A DNA stretch of 64,000 nucleotides from Rutpela maculata (taxonomy: Eukaryota > Arthropoda > Insecta > Coleoptera > Cerambycidae), in contig OW386285.2 of the NCBI GenBank assembly GCA_936432065.2, positions 179,978,890 to 180,042,889 of the forward strand, given 5' to 3'. Below the pieces are notes generated by a model. That model saw only the letters and a program-made list of their open reading frames with translations, was not told the DNA's origin and ran no database searches. The first letter of the stretch is position 1; each line of letters begins with the position of its first letter. The position numbers and the translations under genes were made by a program. Of this stretch, positions 46,985 to 57,847 are shown in pieces.

Positions 46985-47757
46985 AGCTATCAAATATTTG
47001 CCCAATCACATCAGGTGTGCCGCAAGGATCGGTTTTACGACTCGTTTCTATACTGCCGATATTGTCCAATATATCAATTATGGTAAAGTCCAATGTTATG
47101 CTGATGATACTCAATTGTTTTATAAATTTCCTTCTAAAAACACAATAAAGATTTGTGATTTAATTAATTCGGACTTAGACTCTATTCATAATTATGCTAA
47201 TTAAAACAGTCTTAAACTAAATGCCACCAAAAGTGCAATATTGTGCTTTACTTCTAACAAAACACGAGAATACACGAAAGCAAATCTAAAGATCGCTATC
47301 AATGGGCAATACTTGCCCATTCTAAATGAAGCAAAAAATTTAGGTCTTATTTTTGACTATAAGATGCGTTTCACGGAGCACCTGGCAGTTTTATTAAAAA
47401 AAGCATATTACGCATTGAAAATGTTATATTCTAATATAAGTATTTTAAATTTCGCAAAACGATAAAATCTCATTTCCTCTCTCTCCAAGTCCAAATTTTA
47501 TAAGATAGCAATTGGTTTTATATGTGCGGATGTATGTTTATGTGGGTATATATACACATATTTGCCTTTTCTTAGTCTTTAGTTTTTATGTTTAATTCTA
47601 TACTATATGTTTTGTTTTACTTAAAGTTAGATTAGACAGATTAGATTTAAATTATTATAATGTAAAAGGTTAAGTTGAGTAGCTATTAAGCTAGACTTCG
47701 CCTTAGTTTAGAAATATACTGTAAATTTATTCCTAAATAAAGCCCTTTTATTATTAT
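46985..47757 (+). pseudogene. Jockey-like LINE RT fragment with 3' end
   Basis: The broken frame shows SGVPQGSVL (motif B region), QCYADDTQLFYKF (motif C with catalytic Asp pair), LNATKSAILCF and LGLIFDYKMRFTEHL, typical of Jockey/CR1-clade reverse transcriptases. The RT is short of its fingers and motif A and stops at 47463; a roughly 290-bp 3' UTR with AAATAAAGCCC leads to a TTATTATTATT tail. No APE endonuclease is present. It is a 5'-truncated dead copy, perhaps related to the minus-strand LINE end at 14772-15418. Confidence 0.8.
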
Positions 47758-47760
47758 TGC

Positions 47761-50700
47761 TACTACAAAATGTAAATATATTAAAATCATGTAATTAGTA
47801 CATTTATTATTTTTACAAAAAATTATTTATTTTCTGTTTAATAATTAAAATTAACAAAGCAATTTTTATCAATTTTTACGATTTAAAAGTTATTAACAAT
47901 CAAAATTAAAAGTATATATATTTAGATTATCAAATAAGTAAAAATGCGGTCATTTATACGCCGCGCCGCGAGCCGTACCAATACCGTTACAATAGAAGGC
48001 ATAGAAATCAAGATCACACTTTTTTGTTTTTTTAATAATTAAAACGTGGTTGACGAATGTAATTAATTATTAATTATTTTACTTATTGTTTGTAGCATAC
48101 ATTGATATTACAAAATTATATTAATTTTAATAAATAATAACAAATTTTTGACAATAATCATAAAACATACAACGAAAAAGGCATTTTTTCGGTGTTTTCG
48201 ATTTTCCGGCAATTTTTTCCATTGCACTATATATATTTTTTTATTCATTGAAAGTAGAAGTAAAAACAAAAAAAATGAGCCCTGTCGAACTCTATCGGAC
48301 AAGTACTTTTATGAGGAATCGCAGTTGAAAATGTCACTTTTTTTTTTTAATTGAATTAAACAACAACCGCTAAATATTTTGCTCCAAAAAAAATAGTGCT
48401 TATGTGGAACACCAAAAGGTATACTTTCACGAAGTTTGCACTAAATCGAATTATTTTTGTGGAAGAAAAAAATAAAAAACCGATAAAAGGGTTTTTTGCG
48501 TGTATCTCCAAAAATTTTGAGGTTAGGATAAAAATGCTTTCCACAAAAGTTGCAGATCTTTTATTACTTACAACTTTTATATTTAACTTTTTTCGATAGG
48601 ATGTGTAGTTAAGCCAGAAATCGCAAAAAACCGTTTTCCACCCACAAAACCCCACCCTATTTCACCTCAGATAATCGCAGGTGGTTCGGATTACACAGCC
48701 CCACAAAAAAAGTGTTCTGTTCACTAGACTAGACCAACATATCTATACGTTTTTGGGGTCGCTGAATCCGAATCCGGGGTCTGTTTGACCCCATCAGGTC
48801 AGGGTCAAGGTCAATCCAAGGTTAAATTGGAAAAAAACGATTAAGCGAGGGAAACCACAATTTCTGTACGTTTTTGGGGTCACTGAATCCGAATTCGGGA
48901 TCTGATTGACCCCATCAGGTCAGGGTGATGGTTAATCCAAGATCAAATTGGGCAGAAAACTACCATTTTTATACGTTTTTGGGATAACTAAATCCCAACT
49001 CCTGGTCTGTTTGACCCATCAGGTTAGGGTCAAGGTCATTCCAAGGTCAAATTGGGAAAAACATTTAAGCTGGAAAACCACGATTCTTATACGTTTTTGG
49101 GGTTGCTGAATCCGAATCCGAGGTCTGTTCAACCTTATCGGGTCAAGGTCAATGTCATTCCAAGGTCAACTTTTGTTTATCAAATGGAAACGCGTTTTTG
49201 ACCACGGATTCTGAAAGAGCGGGGTATTTTACGTTCGCATATGGTTTGACCTATGATCAAAGTGACGTTTGGCCATCAGAAGGTCGAATCACTGTCTTAA
49301 ATTAATTTATCTAAGATCAAAGATGATTCGTATTGAGAAATCTTAGTTGCAAATCTTTATCGAGCATGGTTTAGCCTCGTGATATTTCTCCGAGGGGGAT
49401 TGGAGAACCAAGACAGCAGACACCTATATCCACACGCAACCAACGAGTGGCGTCTTCCAATCCTCTGGAAAAAACGAAACGTCTATGATATATACTGAGT
49501 GCCCAAACATCTCGCTGATAGGGACTGATGAAGATACGGGAGCATCACTATCCGAGCGATACGTTTAGTTTCTGTGGGAATCCTCTGATCTTGTTATTAA
49601 AATTAAAAATCCTGTTTCTCAGAGGATGCTGGAAATGGTGACATAATATTAATCGAGGATGTGTAGAATGATCCATTTTCCGATCCTTGGAGGTAATGAA
49701 GCCAGTAATGGCGTACTGCCCTGCTGGGGCGTTAGGGTGTGAGGATGAAGCCATAGTGTGGCAGACGACGAGTTAACTTTGTCCATATTTGGGTATGAGA
49801 GCTTTCCTACTTTGAAAATGGATCATTCTATACATCCTCGATTCAGGCAGTTGTCACCATTTCCAGAATCCTCTGAGAAGCAGGATTTTCAATTTTAATA
49901 ACAGAGGATTCCCACAAAAATTAAACGTATCGCTCGGATGGTGATGCTCCCGTATCTTCATCAGTCCCTATCAGCGAGATGTTTGGGCAGTCAGTATATA
50001 ACATAGACGTTTCGTTTTTCCCAGAGGATTGGAAGACGCAACTTGTTGGTTGCGTGTGGATATAGGTGTCTGCTGTCTTGGTTCTCCAATCCCCTCGGAG
50101 AAATATCACGAGGCTAAACCTTGCTCGATAAATATTTGTAACTGAGATTTCTCAATACGAATCATCTTTGATCTTAGATCAATTAATTTGAGAGAGTGAT
50201 TCGACCTTCTGAAGGCCAAACGTCACTTTGATCATAGGTCAAACCATATGCGAACGTAAAATATCCCGCTCTTTCAGAATCCGTGGTCAAAAACGAGTTT
50301 CCATTTGATAAACAAAAGTTGACCTTGGAATGACATTGACCTTGACCCGATAAGGTTGAACGGACCTCGGATTCGGATTCAGCAACCCCAAAAACGTATA
50401 AGAATCGTGGTTTTCCAGCTTAAATGTTTTCCCCAATTTAACCTTGGAATGACCTTGACCCTGAACTGATGGGTCACACAAACCAGGAGTTGGGATTTAG
50501 TTACCCCAAAAACGTATAAAAATGGTAGTTTTCTGCGCTTAAAAGGTTTCTTCCCAATTTGACCTTGGATTGACCATCACCCTAAACTGATGAGGTCAAG
50601 CATATCCCGAATTCGGATTCAGTGACTACAAAAACGTACAGAAATCGTGGTTCCCTTCCCTTAATCTTTTTTTCCCAATTTAACCTTGGATTGACCTTGA

Positions 50701-50873
50701 CCCTGACCTGGTGGGGTTAAACAGACCCCGGATTCGGATTTAGCGACCCCAAAAACGTATAAATATGTTGGTCTAGTCTGGTGAACACAACATTTTTTTT
50801 GTGGGGCTGTGTTATTTTTCCTTCATTAGTTATGATATGTTCTACAATATTCCACTATCAGTTTGCTGTAACG
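47761..50873. repeat. Right arm of the 35-kb inverted-repeat pair (interrupted)
   Basis: 47761-48693 plus 50815-50873 mirror the left arm 15471-16452, with weaker matching to about 50915. The inner edge TACTACAAAATG aligns exactly with the left arm's CATTTTGTAGTA. A CGCGGCGCGGCG insertion near 47960 is absent from the left arm. The 2118-bp foldback element at 48694-50811 splits it. Confidence 0.8.
48694..50811. mobile_element. Foldback element 2 (CACAGCCCC ends, TTA duplication)
   Basis: CACAGCCCCACAAAAAAA and its mirror bound the element; TTA flanks both ends (48691-48693, 50812-50814). Each arm is about 0.9 kb and contains four tandem units of 105-121 bp starting TACGTTTTTGGGGT (48746, 48867, 48972, 49089), mirrored on the right, followed inward by unique inverted sequence to a tip near 49750. 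This tandem-in-arm design is the classic Foldback plan. No transposase is present. The empty TTA site is preserved at about 15520. Confidence 0.92.
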
Positions 50874-51311
50874 ACTCATGTTTTTTTTTTAATTTTGACA
50901 CTTACCTAGCCTGGCCTATATTCCCTTGAATAGTTATATCACTAAAATGAGATAAATTTGAATTGTAAGTAAGGGATGCAGTAGGTATGGGGCCGGTTGA
51001 GACTGGGAACTTTTTGAGGACCGTGGGAACTTTTTGAAGACCGTCGGAACCTTTGAAGAAAGATCAAAGGAAGCCGCCTCCGCCCCCGCATTTTTGACAG
51101 CACCCTGATTTTAGCACTCTAATTTTGACAGCCCCCAATTTGGCCCACCCCCTGTATTTTTGGTGGTTGGCCCACCCTCTTAATTTTGGCACTTCTAATT
51201 TTGGCCCACCACGTGGTCGCCGCCGCCGCCATCTGTCGATCATTTAGTAAAGCTCTGAATATCTGAATGTCCCTCTAGATGGAGCCATGTAATTTTTATT
51301 GTGTGTGAGTG

Positions 51312-51384
51312 GAGGCACCGGCGGGGATTCGACCCGCGGACCTCGGGTTTTGTAATCCGATGCCTTGTCACAGCGGCTACCGAT
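51312..51384 (-). other. tRNA-like sequence in the left terminal repeat
   Basis: Minus-strand copy of the sequence at 62473-62544: A-box-like TAGCCGCTGTGACAAGG, anticodon-arm region CGGATTACAAAACCCG and a T arm GCGGGTCGAATCCCCGC with a perfect 5-bp stem. The acceptor 5' strand does not pair, and the B box reads GGGTCGAATCC, one T short of consensus. It is a tRNA-derived relic or SINE head rather than a functional tRNA gene. Confidence 0.65.
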
Positions 51385-51624
51385 AGACTTATCTATCAAG
51401 CTCGCAAATTGTATAGTCTTGCAGCAGCAGCAATCACCGCGTGGGCGCTCGTGGCAGAAATCATGCAAAAATACTCGTCCGCTATGACATTTTTTTAGGT
51501 TTTTCTATGGTTAATATTATAGGAATCATCACACCACAATATTAAAATGCAGGAAATATTCGTTCCTAAATAAACCTTTATCGGTAGTAGCAACATGTTA
51601 TGTTCAAATACTTTTTTCGCAAAG

Positions 51625-52640
51625 TGTCTAAATAGCCCCACCCATCAGGTACAAAACGTTTAAAAATAATAATAAGTTTGATCTGCAAAAGAACATACAA
51701 AAGGATAAAATCTAGAGGAAAAAAAAGAATGCAAAATACTCGCAACTAAAAAGCAGGTAGATTCCTCAAACTCTTTAACAGAAATATATTAAAAATCTAA
51801 TAAAATTCACAAATAGTACAAGCCGATTCAGAGAGAAATTCGCCCACTTGCGACACACATTTTACAAGCCCGATTTCAGAGAAATATTGCATAGTCACAT
51901 ATCCGACTTTCACCGTACATTCATTTTTATGGTAAAAAAGGACAATCTTTCAAATGTTGGAGTGCAAAAATTTCACATACAAAAATTTTTTATGAGGGAT
52001 GGCGGTAAGGTAAAAACAGTTTAAATAATTTATTGGAACAATATAAAGCGTCGTAAAGGTAATATTTAAAAAAGGGAATTTATTAAAATCAGAAATATAT
52101 TAAATCTAACACAAATAATACAATCGCACATCGCAGGGAAATAAAACCGAGAAAGCGTTGATATGTTATTTCATAGGAAAACAGGAAAGATGATTGATAA
52201 ACCTGCCTACATACCCATAAAGTGCATATGATGACAAAGTGCGTTGAAGGAAGTTGATAAATATATTCCATTAGTTGGTTATGTGATAATAAGTATAAAA
52301 GCATAAACTGAGATGGAGATCACTTACTTTCCAAGTTATAATTTTGTTAGCAAGTGTTTGTGCTCATTACCGATTTAAGGTAAGTTCTATTAATTTATTT
52401 TATTGCAATTATGATTGAGGTCAAAACATAGGGAAGACGAAAATATTGCATCCTTAAATACTGAAATTTAATAATTCTTCTAATGTTACAAATAAATTCG
52501 CGAAAATCCGTATATTTATGTTTTTAGATCGATTATGAGGTCTAAATTTAATAAAATAAAAAATACGTCTTGATGAAATTTCAACTCATTCGAGGCGAAA
52601 TTTACACACACAAGGAGACTTGGGTTCTACATACTCTCTA
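51625..52640. other. Left-arm block lacking a full counterpart in the right arm
   Basis: AT-rich and noncoding. It contains degenerate copies of the AGAAATATATTAAAAATCTAATAAAAT motif at about 51780 and 52090, the same motif that opens the tandem units of the right arm (60432 onward). It appears to be a diverged or rearranged set of those units. No gene seen. Confidence 0.5.
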
Positions 52641-53279
52641 CAACATACAGGGTCTGTCATTTAAAAACTCCCCAGACTCGTAACTTCCTTATTTTTAACC
52701 ACATCAAATTGTAGATATTTTTAAGGCCTGCATGCACACAGCGATTTTAAACATTTTTTAAAATTATTACGAAAAATTAATTTCCCTGAATATTTTTTTC
52801 CCTCACTCTGTACATGAACTGCGTTAATGTTTTCTTATAAACGTTTTAATTAGCTTCAATATATGTTATTATGTCATATTGGAAATTCTTTTTCATTTTA
52901 GAGAAATAAATTAAAAACGCTCTGGCTCTTTCCAATTACAAACTGATTTTTTAAAATAACTGAAAACATGTAAATAATAATTTATGCTTTATTTGTAAAA
53001 TACATATCACAAACAATCCTCAACGTAACAAAACAGCAACAAGAAACAAAAAGAAACAAAAGAAACAAAAGAAATAAATATTTTTAAAAACAAACTTTAT
53101 TAAAATGTACTAAATAACAGGAAATTGCAACAGAGAATTGTTTGTGATATGTCTTTTTACTTAATTTTCAGTGTAAAAGATCGTAATACGTTCCAGTTGA
53201 AAGAAAATTTTAAAATCTTTTAATTTTTACAAAACTAAAACTTTTTTCTCATAGCTGTGGGTTTTAAATAATTTTAGAT

Positions 53280-53580
53280 TTTAACGACATGATTTCGGCT
53301 CCATTTTGAAAATGTCATATTTCCAAAACTAAACATTGGAGAAAAAAACCACTCGATTTGGCTTTAATTTTACACCCATGCAACTACCTCCACAGACAGT
53401 GGAAGTATAGTAACGACAAAAACATTTCAAAATTTCTGTCTGTCGGTCTGTCTGTAACTTTTTTGTGTGGACGTTTACTCTGGAACTGTTTGAGATATTG
53501 ACTTGAAATTTGGTATACATATGTACTTTAACGAGATCTAGAACTAGATTTTCATCTTGTTCCATTGAAAGTTACAACTA
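53280..53580. repeat. Dispersed repeat with CTGT-rich tract
   Basis: A CTGTCTGTCGGTCTGTCTGTAAC tract (split reading; 53437-53459) is followed by GGAACTGTTTGAGATATTGAC and AAATTTGGTATACAT, a combination common in insect dispersed repeats. The short minus-strand frame here is not a gene. Confidence 0.45.
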
Positions 53581-54440
53581 TACGCAGGATTTGCCATATG
53601 TATTTTATTTGTATTTTTTCACTAAATTAAAATCAGATATTTTATGATTTTCATTGAAATTTTCTACCCCGCTTTCGTCTTTTAAAGCTGAAATTACAAC
53701 TGTACAGGAAGTTTTTATTTTACAAAAAGCTTTATTATGTACTGAAAAGTTGTCTCTATTTTTTATTATTGCGATTTTTGTAACTTTATTTTTTTTTTGC
53801 TACTTGAAATTCTAACAGTACCTACAAGGCTCGGTAATAAATAATACAGGAGCTAATCGTAAATTATATTTTATTTGTAACTTTTCCTCATTTTCAATTC
53901 TAAAATTACAGTTATATACAGGGTTAACCATAATTATATATTATTTGTATTTTTTCACTAAATTAAAACCACAGATATTTTATGATATTCATTGTTATAC
54001 AGAGGCGGTAAAATAGTATCAACTAAAAACAAGTCATAAATAATACTGGGTAGACATTAATATTTTATTTGTATTTTTTTTCACCGAATTACAGATATTT
54101 TATGATTTTTACTGAAATTTGCTGCTTTTTCATCTGAAACAAGTTATACAGGGTTAGATATAAATTATTTTATTTGTATTTTTTCAGTTCTAAAATTACA
54201 GTAATTTTACAAAAGCTTTATTATAATGTACTGAAAAGTTGTCTTAATTTTTTATTATTGCGATTTTTCGTAACTTTAATTTTTGCTGCTTGAAATTATA
54301 ACAGCACCTATAAGGGTCAACAGATACTTTTTATAATTTTTACTGAAATTTTCTACTGACTGTCTTTTTTTCTTTTTTAAACAGATATACAGGGCCGGTC
54401 ATAAATTATATTTTTTCCCCGAATTACAGATATTTTACTC
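53580..54440. repeat. Imperfect tandem repeats, unit about 480 bp with sub-units
   Basis: AAAGCTTTATTATGTACTGAAAAG recurs with about 486-bp spacing (near 53725 and 54211), followed each time by TTTTTTATTATTGCGATTTTT. A shorter motif, ATACAGGG with TATTTTATTTGTATTTTTTC, recurs five or more times. AT-rich and noncoding, downstream of the gene at 54493-55089. Confidence 0.7.
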
Positions 54441-54492
54441 GATATTTGGTACTTTCTAAAATGGGGCGGGGTAGAAAAACACGGCGTTATTA

Positions 54493-55089
54493 TTATTTTA
54501 GCTGTTTATTTAAACTAATATTATGTACGGGGCGTTCTCTATTTTTATTGTATGTATGTAAATATGGAGTTACTTTATCGTGGATTTTCTGTCTTATTCT
54601 CAATATTTCTTCGGGTGCTACTGAAAAGAAGAACTCTGTAGATTTTGTCGCCTGAAACATTTCATAAGTCGCCTCCATTAGTTTATCTTCTAAATTGGTA
54701 ATAATACATGGTCCTTCGTGATAAACAACTACCAAATCGGGAAATTCGTCTCTGGCCATCGCTAGCGAGGGGTCGTAAACTTGGTCATTAACTTCATTCC
54801 AAAAATGTATCGGTATAGGCGCATCACACACTGCAATACCCTTTTTAATATCTGAACGAATACCAAATCTTTCAACTTGTTCATAAAACATCATCGCCGC
54901 GGGTAGACAACAAGCATAATACTTCAATCTAACAAATATTTTCTCCATAATTTCTTGTATTTTATCTTGTGGGGTAATATCTGGCGGGGCCTGAGTACTA
55001 CTACTACTACTACTACTACACTTTTTGGCGTGTCTTTTCATATTTTTCTTATTTGAAAAACATTTTTGACAGGCGCTACAATTAATCAT
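54493..55089 (-). CDS. C2HC finger plus transglutaminase-like Cys-His-Asp domain protein
   Basis: 198 codons from the first ATG (55089); an upstream in-frame GTG would add 11 residues but is unlikely in a eukaryote. Residues 4-24 form a finger (C4, C7, H20, C24), then a seven-Ser run. Residues 55-112 show a Cys at the head of a helix (ACCLPAAMMFYEQVERFGI, C60/C61), His 95 in PIHFWNEV and Asp 106 in QVYDPS, the order and spacing of transglutaminase/papain-like C-H-D folds. I recognise the pattern, not a named family; activity is inference. The frame is intact among decayed neighbours, suggesting recent selection or recent arrival. A tandem repeat lies just upstream. Confidence 0.6.
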   Translation of the reverse strand: MINCSACQKCFSNKKNMKRHAKKCSSSSSSSTQAPPDITPQDKIQEIMEKIFVRLKYYACCLPAAMMFYEQVERFGIRSDIKKGIAVCDAPIPIHFWNEVNDQVYDPSLAMARDEFPDLVVVYHEGPCIITNLEDKLMEATYEMFQATKSTEFFFSVAPEEILRIRQKIHDKVTPYLHTYNKNRERPVHNISLNKQLK

Positions 55090-55174
55090 TTTTTTTTTTT
55101 TTGGGTCTAACCACTTCGGCACTCAAAAGACAACTAACCGCTCGACGAGAGATTTTTCTTGTTTATATCTGCTT

Positions 55175-55350
55175 TTTCACGGCTTTTTTTTTTTCACAGA
55201 CCTGTGAAAAAGCTGTGAAAAAAAGCTGTAAAAAGCTGTGAAAAAGCTGTAAAAAGCTGTAACAGGCTTGTGAAAAAAGCTGTACAGACCTGTGAAAAAA
55301 GCTGTACAGACCTGTACACCTGTACCAGCTGTTCCTATATACCTGTGCCT
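55175..55350. repeat. CTGTGAAAAAG short tandem repeat
   Basis: About a dozen 10-13 bp units of the form CTGT(G/A)AAAAAG, grading into CTGTACAGAC units. The array lies 90-260 bp upstream of the ATG of the minus-strand gene at 54493-55089, where its promoter would be expected. Confidence 0.85.
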
Positions 55351-55371
55351 GTAAAGTAGTAAATAGATCTG

Positions 55372-55570
55372 TGTTTTTCAGAAATATGACAGACGAGGTG
55401 GTAGGAGAAGACCCTGGTTCTTTTAGAAGCGATCGTAAAGGACAGTGACGTCATCCCCAACGTTAAAAAGAAATGCCGGTATCAGTAAAGCAGTACCCGT
55501 AGAAGTCAGAGGACAGTGACGTCATCATCATCACCATCATCACCAGAGGCTTCCACTCCAGCAGGTAATT
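55372..55570 (+). other. Exon-like segment with two TGACGTCA sites
   Basis: TGTGTTTTTCAG precedes an ATG (55386) and CCAGCAGGTAAT ends the block, resembling splice acceptor and donor. The ATG frame runs only 20 codons. The element GGACAGTGACGTCATC occurs twice, with palindromic CRE-type TGACGTCA at 55446-55453 and 55517-55524. A decayed accessory exon or a regulatory block are both possible. Confidence 0.3.
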
Positions 55571-55714
55571 TTATTATTACCAGGCCAATTATAAATCTTT
55601 ACAGAGTCACCAGTCTGTCAACTCGTATGGTATAAGCCGAATATTTTCTAATGTATCCGACAGATCTCTACCGCCCATCACTCAGTAATCCGGGTATGCA
55701 GCAATTTTAATATA

Positions 55715-55845
55715 ATATGTGATTTCGAGCAGGAGATGAACAAACGAAGCTACTGAATCTTCACCCTTGACCACCTGTAGTCGTAGACCACACTTTTGAC
55801 ATATTTTATCTTCGGATTTGATACACTCATCACAACACTGCAGTG
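55715..55845 (-). pseudogene. pPolB fragment (Cys-rich segment), diverged copy
   Basis: The minus strand encodes QCCDECIKSEDKICQKCGLR followed by QVVKGEDSVASF, matching in order the Cys-rich stretch between the Exo I and Exo II motifs of the polymerase gene at 58327-59817. It stops soon after, then similarity ends. Nucleotide divergence shows it is a separate older copy. Confidence 0.75.
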
Positions 55846-55915
55846 TTTTTAATTTACTGCGATTGTTTATATAAGGTTGTTCTTTTCTAACAAGATCATT
55901 CTTCTGGAATAATTG
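55846..55915. repeat. Direct repeat, copy 1 (pairs with 57570-57640)
   Basis: TTTAATTTACTGCGATTGTTTATATA..TTGTTCTTTTCTAACAAGATC recurs almost exactly at 57573-57640. In copy 1 it abuts a pPolB fragment. A second direct repeat pair (GCTGCGAATCAGCTGGATCG, 56430 and 57447) and a third (CTGTTAAGGGA, 56250 and 58065) show that this whole stretch was duplicated. Confidence 0.8.
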
Positions 55916-56857
55916 GTAATTGATGTCTTATTCGTATTTCTTTGATATTCCTTTTTTGTATTTTTTCAGGAAAGTTTAAGTAAAATTACAGAACGTACGT
56001 TTGACTTATAACGAGACTTCTGTCGTTTTGTACCGTACTTATGTATAAAAAGGGGACTTCGGCAAATATAAAGCAAAAATCAGTACAAGCCCTTAATTAG
56101 TTTATTTATCCAGGCCATGTCGCTAAATTTTTCTCTGTTTTGTAAGTGTTGCTGGAGCTGTTATATACCCCCTTCTTCACTACCCTAGGGTATACATACG
56201 GAATCAGCGAGTGTTTTAACTCGAAGAAAAACAGAACTTAAAAGTCAAAAGCTGTTAAGGGAGAATTATGATAATCTTAAGAAAATAATGTCGTGAAAAT
56301 AATGTCAAGAAAATAATATATAGTTCAGAGTAGCTTGTCAAAAGGATTCTACAATATTACTTGAAACTAAAATATATCTGCTCACTATAAACCGATGGTC
56401 AATCGCCCTCCATTTTATGTTTTCAGAGCTGCGAATCAGCTGGATCGAGTAGGTTGATGTAGCGGCTCTGTGACATAAAAAACTAGGGGCCTGCGTCTGT
56501 GTAAAGCTGAACAAATGTCAAACCTTTAACATCATACAAATTTATAAACTACGAAATAGTTCTGCGCTCACTCAATTCCATTTTTGATGTTCGTGTCCTA
56601 GATTCTGATGAGCTATATCTGGTGAAAACAATTCGATATTTGCAGAGATCCTAAACTAACTTGATCTCCCCTGTCTGTCTCAAGGGCTATGCTAGATCGT
56701 CAAATCTACCACAATTTACTGTGGCTGTTTCTAACAGGATCATTCTTATGGAAACATTTAAATGCTCTCTTCACCCTCTGGTGGTGCAACTAATGATGTG
56801 CTGTCGCACATTCTCCTTTACAAGAAACTGTTATAGAATATAGCTTTGTTATACTGC

Positions 56858-57303
56858 TCAAACACTTGTTTTGCTCAATTTATTCAAAGGCTCAGATGAC
56901 GAGGTGTCTACTTCTTTATGAGGGTCCAGGCAGCTATCTAAATAAGAGTATAATTTCAGGCAGGCTTGGGTGGTGACGTAGGTGGCTATTACTACGTTAA
57001 CGGTAGTTAAAGGGCAGGCTGCTTCTTCTCTAAACTCCCAATTTACGACCAGAGTATCCTCGTTAATGGGGGTATATCCTCTCGCTCCAGGAACTGTCCC
57101 ACATAGCGTTCTCGTTCTTCCCGCGTGATACAGTCCCCGGGCCATCCCGAAGCCTGCTGCTTTATTTTAATAAATTTGTCCATCATGAGGGCAAACAACC
57201 CGGTGACATTAGTGGCTTTGTCATGCTGTTCGACCCGATAACTCCATATCTCGACATTTTGTACCTGAGTTTTGAACCAGGGAAGGCACAGACGGGTGGA
57301 CAT
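56858..57303 (-). pseudogene. pPolB fragment (polymerase palm), diverged and deleted
   Basis: The frame from 57303 encodes GLFALMMDKFIKIKQQASGWP and REERERYVGQFLERE, characteristic of the region before motif B in Polinton-type protein-primed PolB. After a deletion and frameshift near 57070, the other frame encodes NEDTLVVNWEF and TVNVVIATYVTTQACLKLYSYL, the region just before motif C. Motif B and the YxDTD-type motif C are missing, so it cannot be active. Family assignment rests on recalled block order. Confidence 0.75.
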
Positions 57304-57708
57304 GTAAATTGTTGGAATAAAATCTGTCTTTAATATTTCGCTAAAACCGAAATCTTAGAATTGATTCTCTCTCTCTGTCTCTCTTTCGCTGTGTATTTCT
57401 TACACCTTCTCTACCGACAACGCCCACAATTTAGTGTTTTCAGGGCTGCGAATCAGCTGGATCGAGTAGGTTGATGTAGCACCTTTGTGACATAAAACTA
57501 GGGGCCGCGTCTGTGTTTGCAATTTTTCGAATATGTTTTCTTTTAGCGCCCAAGTATATTTACAGTATTTTTAATTTACTGCGATTGTTTATATAGGGTT
57601 GTTCTTTTCTAACAAGATCATTCTTCTGGAATAGCCCTCCATTTTGTGTTATATTCATTTCAATATGCATTTTTTTTACTAGAACTTGGTGTGAGGCCCC
57701 CGAGTTTT

Positions 57709-57841
57709 TTATGCTGACCGCCGCAAGTCAACAAACTTTTCCTCTATGATCTTCTCCTTTTTCATAGCAATTAACTCTATTTCGTTTTGCAACTGGTCCA
57801 TATCGACATCATCTAACCAAAATCTATGGTTTCGATGTCCT
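57709..57841 (-). pseudogene. C-terminal coiled-coil-like protein fragment
   Basis: The minus strand encodes HRNHRFWLDDVDMDQLQNE and a Lys/Glu-rich helix to VDLRRSA and stop. No start or upstream domain is visible. Possibly the end of another Polinton-like protein; not identified. Confidence 0.4.
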
Positions 57842-57847
57842 TATTTG

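Noticed and set aside
51312..51384. Functional tRNA gene
   Set aside because: The acceptor stem does not pair, the B box is off consensus and the anticodon loop is irregular.
54446..54655. Plus-strand 69-codon frame
   Set aside because: Lies antisense to the 3' end of the minus-strand C2HC/transglutaminase-like gene and has no domain.
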